Assembly: GCA_013298865.1 (NCBI GenBank) | Contig: JAAFJL010000010.1 | Coordinates: forward strand, 1-55,446 | DNA from: Cytophagales bacterium | Lineage (GTDB): Bacteria; Bacteroidota; Bacteroidia; Cytophagales; Spirosomataceae | Direction of reading: 5' to 3' | Length of the DNA stretch: 55,446 nucleotides | Part shown: positions 9,136-16,140 of the stretch, one piece after another | How the letters are laid out: every line of letters begins with the position of its first letter | Position numbering within the stretch: position 1 is the first letter of the stretch | Program-made: the position numbers and the translations under genes | The notes under the pieces: model-generated | Database searches by the model: none | Told to the model about the DNA's origin: nothing | What the model saw: only the letters and a program-made list of their open reading frames with translations

Positions 9136-9933
9136 ATGAAATTCGTAGATATAAAAAACGACATTGCGTTTCGGAAAATATTCGGAAATGAGTCCAGAAA
9201 AGAAGTTTTGATTTCTTTTTTGAATGCGGTTTTACTATTTCAAAATGACAAAAAAATTGTAACAGTTGAAATACTAATACCTTACCAGCTACCATCACTC
9301 AAAGGAGGGAAAGTTACAATTGTTGATATAAAGGCTAAAGATCAAAATAATAAAAATTACATCGTAGAAATGCAAGTAGCCGATGTTGATGGTTTTGATA
9401 AACGGGTACTTTATTATGCTTCTAAAAGTTATTCTTCCCAGATAGAACGAGGAGATTTATATGAAAAATTGAACCCTACTTTTTTCATAGGTATTTTAGA
9501 TTTTGAGATAACACAGAATCCAGATTATATCAGTCGTCATAAGATAATAGATATTGAAACAGGGGAAAATCTCATTTCAGATATTGAATTCAATTTTATA
9601 GAATTACCAAAATTCAATAAAAAAGAAACAGAACTCATCACGATTATTGACCAATGGGTTTATTTCATAAAAAATGCTGAAAATTTAGAAGTAATACCAA
9701 GTAGTGTTAATGACCAAGGACTAAAGAACGCATACGAAGACGCCGATAAACATAATTGGACAAAAGATGAATTGGAGGCTTATGACTATGTTTTGATGCG
9801 AGAACAAGATGAGCGTGGGCGGTTAACAAAAGTTCAGAAAGATATTGCAAAAAGTCTATTAAAATCAGGGCTTTCGGCAAAGGAAGTTGCAATGCACACC
9901 CAATTAACAGAAGAACAAGTACGAAAGTTATAA
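9136..9933 (+). CDS. Rpn-family PD-(D/E)XK nuclease / transposase-like protein
   Basis: This 265-residue protein matches the recombination-promoting nuclease family (PF12784-type): MKFVDIKNDIAFRKIFGN at the N-terminus, then the nuclease core with VDIKAKDQNNKNYIVEMQV (Asp, a spacer, then Glu-x-Gln), and LYYASKSYSSQIERGDLYEKL downstream. Family members cleave DNA and can promote RecA-independent recombination; in Bacteroidota they occur in many scattered copies. The C-terminus (residues 225-265) is helical and reads like a small DNA-binding tail (AKEVAMHTQLTEEQVRKL). No inverted repeats flank the gene, so it is not an intact insertion sequence. It follows rnr closely and ends at a palindromic terminator. 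Confidence 0.85.
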   Translation: MKFVDIKNDIAFRKIFGNESRKEVLISFLNAVLLFQNDKKIVTVEILIPYQLPSLKGGKVTIVDIKAKDQNNKNYIVEMQVADVDGFDKRVLYYASKSYSSQIERGDLYEKLNPTFFIGILDFEITQNPDYISRHKIIDIETGENLISDIEFNFIELPKFNKKETELITIIDQWVYFIKNAENLEVIPSSVNDQGLKNAYEDADKHNWTKDELEAYDYVLMREQDERGRLTKVQKDIAKSLLKSGLSAKEVAMHTQLTEEQVRKL

Positions 9934-9956
9934 GATTTATTTATATTCCCTAAAGC

Positions 9957-9982
9957 AAAAAGGTAGCCAATTGGCTACCTTT
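9957..9982. terminator. Bidirectional palindromic terminator
   Basis: A perfect 26-bp palindrome (AAAAGGTAGCCAA and its complement), with A and T runs on both sides, between the convergent ends of the Rpn gene and the RlpA-like gene. It can terminate transcription from either direction. Confidence 0.85.
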
Positions 9983-10003
9983 TCTTTTCTAAATATCTGA
10001 TAA

Positions 10004-10777
10004 TCAATTCCGTATAATTACTTTTCCATTCACTGTATCCAATTTCATGGGTGTGTGTTGCGGAAATTCATTCGGAAATTCGTACTTCTTTTGTGGGGGT
10101 GCAGCTTGTGTTGGTTGCACAGGTACAGGTTGTTGCGTTTGTGTGACTACCTGTGGCTGAGATACCACTACTGGCTGGCTGCTATAAGTTGTATAAGTAG
10201 TTCTTGGGGCAGGTGCTGGAGCAGGTTGGCTGATTCCCGCATTGCCCGCATTATACAAAGCATCTGGATTATTAGTTGCTGGACCTCTGCGTTTACTACG
10301 TTCTGGTGCGGGCATCGGATTATAAACCGACGAAGCAACAACGGTACTTTGAACAGAATTTGAACTGTAAGAGGTTGTCGGATTGACCATCGCACCGTTT
10401 TCGTCTCCTCTTCTCAGTACAATAATCTTCACTTCATTTCTGCTTGAACCTGTCATGCCAATTTCTTGGGCGGTACTGTGTGTAAGCTCCAAAGAAGTTG
10501 TTTGGCTTTTGCCATTTACTTCCACAACGACCGAGCGGCTATTAGCAAGATTGGTAACTTCAATTAATGAACCCATCGGAAGGAATTCATGAGAGCAAGT
10601 TTTGTGGCGGCTACTGAGATAATCTCCGTTTGCCATTTTCTTGCCATATCTTGCAATCGCATAAACTGAGGCACTTCCAGAATACTCTTCAACGGGAATG
10701 TTAGAGCCAAAACTCAAAAAATCTGTCAAACAAAAAAGCACAGCAAGAAGTACTTGCTTTGAAAAATTTCGTTTCAT
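10004..10777 (-). CDS. RlpA-like double-psi beta-barrel protein, active-site variant, Pro/Gln-rich tail
   Basis: Exported by an N-terminal signal (MKRNFSKQVLLAVLFCLTDF). Residues 33-110 align with the RlpA double-psi beta-barrel: GSASVYAIARYGKKMANG, HEFLPMGSLIEVTNLANS and TAQEIGM. RlpA is a septal lytic transglycosylase whose catalytic pair is the His of TAAH and the Asp of NDRGP, 26 residues later. Here His63 is kept but position 89 is Gly (VEVNGKSQ), so lytic activity is unlikely. Residues 125-240 are a low-complexity Ser/Pro/Gln region, probably a periplasmic spacer. There is no SPOR domain. The C-terminus reads KLDTVNGKVIIRN. A second, shorter relative lies immediately upstream on the same strand. 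It may bind glycan or act as a structural envelope protein. Confidence 0.7.
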   Translation of the reverse strand: MKRNFSKQVLLAVLFCLTDFLSFGSNIPVEEYSGSASVYAIARYGKKMANGDYLSSRHKTCSHEFLPMGSLIEVTNLANSRSVVVEVNGKSQTTSLELTHSTAQEIGMTGSSRNEVKIIVLRRGDENGAMVNPTTSYSSNSVQSTVVASSVYNPMPAPERSKRRGPATNNPDALYNAGNAGISQPAPAPAPRTTYTTYSSQPVVVSQPQVVTQTQQPVPVQPTQAAPPQKKYEFPNEFPQHTPMKLDTVNGKVIIRN

Positions 10778-10838
10778 AAATAAGGAATTAATACGGTTGG
10801 CGAAATAGAAAAGGGTAATTGTGTCAAATAATATAACA

Positions 10839-10870
10839 CAAACCTAACATTTTCAGAACGTTTAGTCAAG
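10839..10870 (-). promoter_or_regulatory. Candidate promoter of the first RlpA-like gene
   Basis: On the minus strand, TTG (10867-10869) is followed after 20 nt by TAGGTTTG (10839-10846), a full match to TAnnTTTG. The predicted transcription start is about 55 nt before the ATG at 10777, so this gene can be expressed independently of its upstream relative. Confidence 0.45.
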
Positions 10871-10903
10871 TTTTTTATTTTACAATTTATTGGAAATGCA
10901 GAA

Positions 10904-10953
10904 TTTATGCTAATTTTTTTTTAGCATAAACCACTGACAGTCAGTCAATTGAC
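10904..10953. repeat. Cluster of three short palindromes between the RlpA-like genes
   Basis: TTTATGCTAA and TTAGCATAAA (10904-10930) form a 10-bp stem around a T7 loop. ACTGACAGTCAGT (10933-10945) and GTCAATTGAC (10944-10953) overlap each other. The group sits just after the stop of the second RlpA-like gene (read on minus) and probably ends its transcript, although no U tract follows the main hairpin. Confidence 0.5.
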
Positions 10954-10960
10954 CGTTTAC

Positions 10961-11419
10961 TCATTTATGTTTCGGGATGATATAATCGTGCGAGGGAAAA
11001 TCTAAACAAATAGTCGATTCAGGTTTCTTAGTTGCCGAAATACAGTTAACAGCACTTTTTCCTAAAGAAACAATTCTTAATTTCACATTTGTCAGGGTAT
11101 TCTCAGCCAGTTCAAGGGCTTTTGCTACAATGTGTGTAACTTCAACTGTACTTTCGGGGTCGGCAGTTTCTTCTTCGTTGATTCTTACGGTAACTTTTTT
11201 CTTATTTTTTAAATTGATAATTTCTACAACAGAGCCAATCGGGAGATAATTATGAGCGGCAGTCCAACTATTTTTGTCAAGGACTTCGCCAGAAATTGTT
11301 TTTTCACCATAGAATTCTGTGGGACAAATGGAGACTTTTGTAGTAACTTCTTGGGCTGATAGTTGGTTAATAATTAGTGAGTTAGCGGAGATGGTAAGGA
11401 TACAAATGAGTTTCTTCAT
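10961..11419 (-). CDS. Short RlpA-like double-psi beta-barrel protein, active-site variant
   Basis: A 152-residue exported protein with a signal peptide ending near LSAQ (residue 23). The double-psi beta-barrel part holds SWTAAHNYLPIGSVVEIINL and KKVTVRINEEE. His56 matches the RlpA catalytic His, but the residue 26 positions later, Asp in active RlpA, is Glu82, and the NDRGP signature is absent. Compared with its downstream relative it lacks the Pro/Gln-rich tail. Several Cys residues (32, and two near the C-terminus) could form disulphides. The two genes look like an old tandem duplication that diverged strongly. Function is not known; loss of catalysis is inferred. Confidence 0.6.
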   Translation of the reverse strand: MKKLICILTISANSLIINQLSAQEVTTKVSICPTEFYGEKTISGEVLDKNSWTAAHNYLPIGSVVEIINLKNKKKVTVRINEEETADPESTVEVTHIVAKALELAENTLTNVKLRIVSLGKSAVNCISATKKPESTICLDFPSHDYIIPKHK

Positions 11420-11486
11420 AAAAATAATAATATTAAAGTAAGTTTTTAGTGTTTCAATTCAGTAGTCAATAGTCAAATTTTATGCC

Positions 11487-13334
11487 ATGAAACAAAAAAT
11501 AGGGTTCATTTTTTTATTTTTCAATATCATTTTTTCAAATTTTGCCAAAAATAAGTTTTCAGCAGAGGTTCTCGTTGTGGGTGGCGGTACCAGTGGTACA
11601 ATGGCGGGCATACAAGCGGCTCGGATGGGGGCGAAGGTCATAATTTTAGAAGAAACCGCTTGGTTGGGTGGCATGATGACTTCCGCAGGTGTCAGTGCCA
11701 TTGACGGTAATCATAATATCGCTTCTGGGCTTTGGGCAGAGTTTCGTTCAAATCTCGAAAAATACTATGGTAGCAAACAAGCTCTTCAGTCTGGTTGGGT
11801 GAGTCAGGTGATGTTTGAACCGTCTGTCGGACAAAAAATCTTGCGTCAGATGTGTGCCAAAGAGAAAAATTTGTTAGTGATTGATAACGCACAAGTGTCT
11901 GATATTCTGAAAGTTAATGGGAATTGGGAAGCAGTTTTTTCAAGAAAAAACACTAAAAAGCAAGAGAAGGTTTCGGCAAAAATTTTAATTGATGCCACTG
12001 AATTAGGAGATATTGCCGCAAAATTAGGGGTGAAATACGACCTCGGAATGGAAGCAAAAGCCAAATATAATGAACGAATTGCTCCAGAAAATGCCAATGA
12101 TATTGTACAAGATTTGACTTATGTGACGGTCTTGAAGGATTTTGGAGCGAATTCAGACAAAACTATTCCCAAACCTGTAAGCTATAACCGAGCAGATTTT
12201 ATTTGTTCTTGTGAAAAATTTTGCCCTGATAAACAGATGCCTCGCCTCTGGGATTGTGACAAAATGATGACTTACGGGCAAATTCCGAACCAGAAATATA
12301 TGATAAATTGGCCCATCAATGGGAATGACTTTTATGTAAATATGGTGGAAATGTCACCCCAGCAAAGGCTCGAAGCTGTAAAGAAAGCCAAAGAACATAG
12401 TTTGAATTTTGTGTATTTTATGCAAACAGAATTGGGCTGGAAAAATTTGGGTTTGGCAGAAGACGAATTCCCGACGGAAGACCACTTGCCCATGATTCCT
12501 TATCATAGAGAAAGCCGTAGAATTCATGGACTCGCTCGAATGAACATGAACCACGCAGAAAAACCTTTTGACCAAGCAGAACCACTCTACCGCACAGGCA
12601 TTACCGTTGGTGACTATCCAGTTGACCAACACCACGGAAAAAATCCAAAAGCTCCTGATTTGTATTACGTTCCAGTGCCTTCGTACAATGTTCCTTTGGG
12701 TAGTCTTATTCCAGAAGGTGTTGATAATCTGATAGTTGCAGAGAAATCTATCTCCGTTTCTAATATCATGAATGGTGCTTCGAGGTTGCAACCTGTGGTG
12801 ATGGGCATCGGTCAGGCGGCAGGGACTTTGGCTGTGATTTGTGCCAAAAATAACATTTCTCCCAAGCACGTTTCCGTGAGAGAGGTACAAGAAGAACTAT
12901 TGAAATCGAAGTGTTTTTTGTTGCCCTATTTGGATGTCCAGCCCGAACATCCGATGTTTGAAGTTGCTCAGAAAATTGGGTCAACGGGGATTTTGAAAGG
13001 AACAGGACGCAACTATAAATGGTCGAATCAGACTTGGTTTTACCCAGATTCAACCATCACAAACGGAGAAGTTGCGGAGGCTTTGACAGCATTTTTAGGT
13101 ACAAAAATTAATGCTCATGAGACCGTTTTAGCAGAAAAAATGACGGTAATGGATGCCTTTGAAATGCTGACGAAAATACGTCCGCAAAAACCAGATTATT
13201 TGGTGGAAGTCATGCAAAATTATGTGGCTAAAAAGGATAAAGCAATTACCAGAATAGAATTAGCAGATTTGTTAGACAAATTCCTACATCCTTTCGAAGC
13301 AAAAGAGGTGGATTTTTCAGGAAAATTTCGATAG
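11487..13334 (+). CDS. Exported FAD-dependent oxidoreductase (FAD_oxidored family)
   Basis: A 615-residue protein with an N-terminal signal (FIFLFFNIIFSNFAKN) followed at once by a Rossmann FAD-binding loop VLVVGGGTSGTMAGIQAARM and IILEETAWLGGMMTSAG. Later blocks include AKILIDATELGDIAAKLG and IVAEKSISVSNIMNGASRLQ with MGIGQAAGTLAVI, which are typical of the PF12831-type family often found with polysaccharide-degradation genes in Bacteroidota. The substrate is unknown; the automatic label xanthan lyase-like would be an over-reading. The C-terminal 130 residues form a separate helical domain. The gene is divergent from the RlpA-like pair and is followed by repeat-like DNA. Confidence 0.8.
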   Translation: MKQKIGFIFLFFNIIFSNFAKNKFSAEVLVVGGGTSGTMAGIQAARMGAKVIILEETAWLGGMMTSAGVSAIDGNHNIASGLWAEFRSNLEKYYGSKQALQSGWVSQVMFEPSVGQKILRQMCAKEKNLLVIDNAQVSDILKVNGNWEAVFSRKNTKKQEKVSAKILIDATELGDIAAKLGVKYDLGMEAKAKYNERIAPENANDIVQDLTYVTVLKDFGANSDKTIPKPVSYNRADFICSCEKFCPDKQMPRLWDCDKMMTYGQIPNQKYMINWPINGNDFYVNMVEMSPQQRLEAVKKAKEHSLNFVYFMQTELGWKNLGLAEDEFPTEDHLPMIPYHRESRRIHGLARMNMNHAEKPFDQAEPLYRTGITVGDYPVDQHHGKNPKAPDLYYVPVPSYNVPLGSLIPEGVDNLIVAEKSISVSNIMNGASRLQPVVMGIGQAAGTLAVICAKNNISPKHVSVREVQEELLKSKCFLLPYLDVQPEHPMFEVAQKIGSTGILKGTGRNYKWSNQTWFYPDSTITNGEVAEALTAFLGTKINAHETVLAEKMTVMDAFEMLTKIRPQKPDYLVEVMQNYVAKKDKAITRIELADLLDKFLHPFEAKEVDFSGKFR

Positions 13335-13335
13335 T

Positions 13336-13424
13336 AATCGCACACGGATTACACGGGATGCGAGCAACACGGATTATCACGGAAATAATCTAACGCAGGC
13401 TGGGTTTGAGTCCAGCCTGTGTTA
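13336..13424. repeat. Degenerate intergenic repeat with a 13-bp hairpin
   Basis: The motif ACACGGATTa/tCACGG occurs twice in succession (about 13347-13382), followed by a hairpin, TAACGCAGGCTGG with CCAGCCTGTGTTA (13391-13424), interrupted by one G-U type pair. It lies between convergent genes and may act as a terminator, although no U tract follows. Confidence 0.5.
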
Positions 13425-13453
13425 AGCCTGCATTCTTGCCGTGTTCCATGAAA

Positions 13454-14059
13454 TCAAATATTGCCCAAAGGGAAACTCAAGCCTAAATTGATTCCTAAAC
13501 TTTGATTATGGTTTACTAAATTTGGATTTTTAGAAATATCTATCAATCCAAAATTATAGCGAACATCAAAATTTAACCATACTTTTTTACTCACCGAATA
13601 ATTGAGTCCCCCGCCCAAAGTTCCTCCGAAATCTGTGGTATTGAACTGGCTTTCGTTGGTATTGATGTCGTTGCCTGCTTTATTGGTTGCATTTAGCAAA
13701 AAATTGAGATGAGGTCCAATAAATAATTTCGGACGAATGACCCCAACGGCATTTTTTGGACCAAAATAGTAGGTTGCCAACACAGGAATTTGTAGGTAAT
13801 TAAGTCTAATTTGCTCCGTACCATTGTTCAGATTTGTACCCATTTGGTTGTAAAGCACCTGAACCCCAACGCCAAAAGAACTCTTATGGCTGTAATTGAA
13901 AAACCCACCAACGAGTAAACCCGTTTTGGTGGAGGAATTAGGAATATTAGAAATTTCTGAGAGATTTAGCCCAATCATAGGACCAAAAGAGAGATTTTGT
14001 GCTTTCCCTAACTGACTCATTAACAGAAGGATAGCTAAAATTTGGATGTGCTTTTTCAT
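13454..14059 (-). CDS. Outer-membrane beta-barrel protein (porin-like, OMP_b-brl_2 type)
   Basis: A 201-residue protein with a signal peptide (MKKHIQILAILLLMSQLGKA, cleavage before QN), then alternating strands such as FGPMIGLNLSEIS, TGLLVGGFFNYSH and FGVGVQVLYNQMG, ending in LGINLGLSFPLGNI. This is the pattern of the small PorT-like or OmpX-like outer-membrane barrels. No function beyond that is visible. An alternative ATG at 14083 would add eight residues (MKHPKDIF); I chose 14059 because it gives a canonical signal peptide. The bases just upstream form a perfect hairpin that must affect initiation from either start. Confidence 0.78.
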   Translation of the reverse strand: MKKHIQILAILLLMSQLGKAQNLSFGPMIGLNLSEISNIPNSSTKTGLLVGGFFNYSHKSSFGVGVQVLYNQMGTNLNNGTEQIRLNYLQIPVLATYYFGPKNAVGVIRPKLFIGPHLNFLLNATNKAGNDINTNESQFNTTDFGGTLGGGLNYSVSKKVWLNFDVRYNFGLIDISKNPNLVNHNQSLGINLGLSFPLGNI

Positions 14060-14109
14060 AAAAATATCTTTTGGATGTTTCATTTATAAAACTTCCAAAA
14101 GATATTTTT
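14060..14109 (-). terminator. Perfect 16-bp hairpin: epimerase terminator abutting the next start codon
   Basis: AAAAATATCTTTTGGA and TCCAAAAGATATTTTT pair perfectly around an 18-nt loop. Read on the minus strand it ends in a T run and follows the epimerase stop, so it looks like a rho-independent terminator. The last T is directly followed by the ATG of the beta-barrel gene at 14059, and the alternative ATG (14083) lies in the loop. It may therefore also act as an attenuator or block ribosome access. Confidence 0.75.
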
Positions 14110-14137
14110 ATTGAAGATAGATGAGTAAACGGTAGTT

Positions 14138-15199
14138 TTACTTCAAAACATACGCCAATGTTTCCTCGTTTTTTTTGAGCCACTCGGTAATTTCTGTTAC
14201 AATTTGCTTCATCGAAATCTCTGGTTTCCAACCAGTAAGAGCCGTAACCTTCGAGTTATCAGTTACATACAAACGAATATCTGCAGCACGGTTTTCTGGA
14301 ATTGGATTAATCGGAATGGTATTTCCAGTTACTTCCTGACAAATTTTAGTAAGTTCCTGTAACGACGCACTCACTTCATTGCCTCCTCCTACATTCAGGA
14401 TTTCTCCATTCACGGTGTCAATGTTATGTAACTGAAAATCAATCAGTTTGTACAAATCCTGCACGTGTAGCATATCACGAGTTTGCTTGCCCGTGCCTCC
14501 GTAGCCTATATACGCCAATTGCTGATTCCAGAAGTGTTTGGCTGCCCAAAGCACCATTACACCTTGGTCAACTTTTCCCATTTGCCAAGGACCAGTTAAT
14601 ACTCCACAACGATTGATGACAGTTTTCATTCCGTAAAATTCGTTGTATTCATGAATCATTAATTCTGAAGCTAATTTGGTTGCCCCGTACAACGACCTTG
14701 CTCCGTCTAATGGGAAATTTTCTGCAATTCCTTTTGAAGAAACTCCTGTAACTGACTGATTATCAGATAGTACGAAACGAGTTTCTTTTTCCTCATAATT
14801 CAATTTTTCAATTGCTTTAATCGGATAAATACGACTGGTTGAAAGAAAAATAAAGTTTGCACCACACTTTTTAGTATAGTTCAAACAGTTGATTGTCCCA
14901 ACGAGATTTGTATTGATTAAATAATCTGGCGTGCCATTCAGACCTGCTAAAACGGAAGGTTCGGCAGAGGCTTCAATGACGAAATCTACAATAGGAAGGG
15001 CATCAAAATCTTCTTTATTCCGAATATCTCCGTGAACAAAAACTGCCCCAACTTTAGCTAAACGAGGTAAATTAAGCTCTGAACCTTTACGTTTGAGATT
15101 ATCCAAACAGGTAACTTCGTAAGATGGATAATGGGTTTTTATGTTAATGGCAAGTGCCGAACCGACAAAACCTGCACCACCTGTAATAAGGATTTTCAT
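14138..15199 (-). CDS. NAD-dependent nucleotide-sugar epimerase/dehydratase (extended SDR)
   Basis: A 353-residue cytoplasmic enzyme of the extended short-chain dehydrogenase family. MKILITGGAGFVGSALA is the NAD-binding loop; FIFLSTSRIYPI supplies the catalytic Ser/Thr region and YGATKLASE the Tyr-x-x-x-Lys pair. DMLHVQDLYKLIDFQ and ILNVGGGNEVSASL belong to the sugar-binding half. The layout is close to CDP-paratose 2-epimerase-type enzymes, so a role in polysaccharide or O-antigen sugar synthesis is likely, but the substrate is not proven. It follows the membrane protein gene after 8 nt, so the two are probably one operon. Confidence 0.85.
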   Translation of the reverse strand: MKILITGGAGFVGSALAINIKTHYPSYEVTCLDNLKRKGSELNLPRLAKVGAVFVHGDIRNKEDFDALPIVDFVIEASAEPSVLAGLNGTPDYLINTNLVGTINCLNYTKKCGANFIFLSTSRIYPIKAIEKLNYEEKETRFVLSDNQSVTGVSSKGIAENFPLDGARSLYGATKLASELMIHEYNEFYGMKTVINRCGVLTGPWQMGKVDQGVMVLWAAKHFWNQQLAYIGYGGTGKQTRDMLHVQDLYKLIDFQLHNIDTVNGEILNVGGGNEVSASLQELTKICQEVTGNTIPINPIPENRAADIRLYVTDNSKVTALTGWKPEISMKQIVTEITEWLKKNEETLAYVLK

Positions 15200-15207
15200 G
15201 GATTTGA

Positions 15208-16041
15208 TTACTTTCTTGATGTATAATTAAATATGAGTCTTTCTAATTCAATGGGATCAATGTCTAAATAGTATAATTCTATATGAAAATTTCTTCTCTC
15301 AGAAATAAAACTAAGTGAAGAATCTTTATTGAGTTTTTGTATTTCTAAAGAATGAAGAGAGTACCATCCAAAAAAGCCTTCTTTTTCTATATGAATCCCC
15401 TGTTTATTCAAGATAATTTGAGGGCTATTATTTACCAATTGTTTCAAGTGATAAATACATTTGTAAATCCCGAAGAGAGTAATTAAGTAAGCAAACCAAT
15501 TCTTGTAATCAATGATAATAAAATAGAACCCTACTACTAATGGTAAAATACCTTGCATAGTTAAGTCCAGCCAAATAAGGCTTTTTGAATAAAAAATTTT
15601 CACCTCTTTTGAATTTGATATAATAGGTATTTCATCAACGAATAGACTCACTTTACTCTTTTTTTCACTATCCATTTTCCTTTCAAATTCTTTAATCAAA
15701 GCTTTCTCTTTTGAATTTCGTATTTCAGTTTTTTCAAAAATACTTCCTCGTTCCCAAATCAGTTTACCTATAATAGCTTCATCATGTAGTTCATTCAAAT
15801 TAGTAACATTTGAAAATGCCCAAATTCTCCATTTTGTTATAAGAATGCTCCACGTTAGCCATGGTAGTAGTATAAATGTCAATAAAAAAAATAGAATAAC
15901 AGTACCTAAGAAATAAGTATTGGTTGAAATGGGCATCAAGAATAATGGTATTCCAAAAGTACTTATCATCACTATTGAAACAGGAAGGTTTACCCATAAT
16001 TGACCTTTACTCACAGCTTTTTCAACTGAAATCTTACTCAT
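15208..16041 (-). CDS. Four-helix membrane protein of unknown function
   Basis: I do not recognise this 277-residue protein. It has two hydrophobic hairpins: residues about 17-75 (LPVSIVMISTFGIPLFLM, TVILFFLLTFILLPWLTW) and about 155-195 (GILPLVVGFYFIIIDY, WFAYLITLFGIYKCIYHL). A charged cytoplasmic loop lies between them. The C-terminal 80 residues (IILNKQGIHIEKEGFFGWYS) resemble the small PH-like beta domain found in some bacterial membrane proteins, though weakly. Its base composition is lower in G+C than its neighbours. It is the first gene of the operon with the epimerase; a role in cell-surface polysaccharide is only a guess from context. Confidence 0.55.
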   Translation of the reverse strand: MSKISVEKAVSKGQLWVNLPVSIVMISTFGIPLFLMPISTNTYFLGTVILFFLLTFILLPWLTWSILITKWRIWAFSNVTNLNELHDEAIIGKLIWERGSIFEKTEIRNSKEKALIKEFERKMDSEKKSKVSLFVDEIPIISNSKEVKIFYSKSLIWLDLTMQGILPLVVGFYFIIIDYKNWFAYLITLFGIYKCIYHLKQLVNNSPQIILNKQGIHIEKEGFFGWYSLHSLEIQKLNKDSSLSFISERRNFHIELYYLDIDPIELERLIFNYTSRK

Positions 16042-16065
16042 GGATTTATTAAATTGATTTATGGT

Positions 16066-16114
16066 AAAAACACAACGTGCGTAAACAACACATCTGTTTG
16101 CCTACGCACGTTGT
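16066..16114 (-). terminator. Rho-independent terminator of kup
   Basis: ACAACGTGCGTA (16072-16083) pairs with TACGCACGTTGT (16103-16114). On the minus strand the stem follows the kup stop and ends in GTGTTTTT. The loop holds a second short pairing. Confidence 0.85.
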
Positions 16115-16140
16115 TAATTTATTGAAAATCAAAGGTTTAA

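Noticed and set aside
12354-12890. A 178-codon antisense frame opposite the FAD oxidoreductase
   Set aside because: The sense frame has clear family motifs across the whole span; the antisense product is His/Arg-rich and unstructured.
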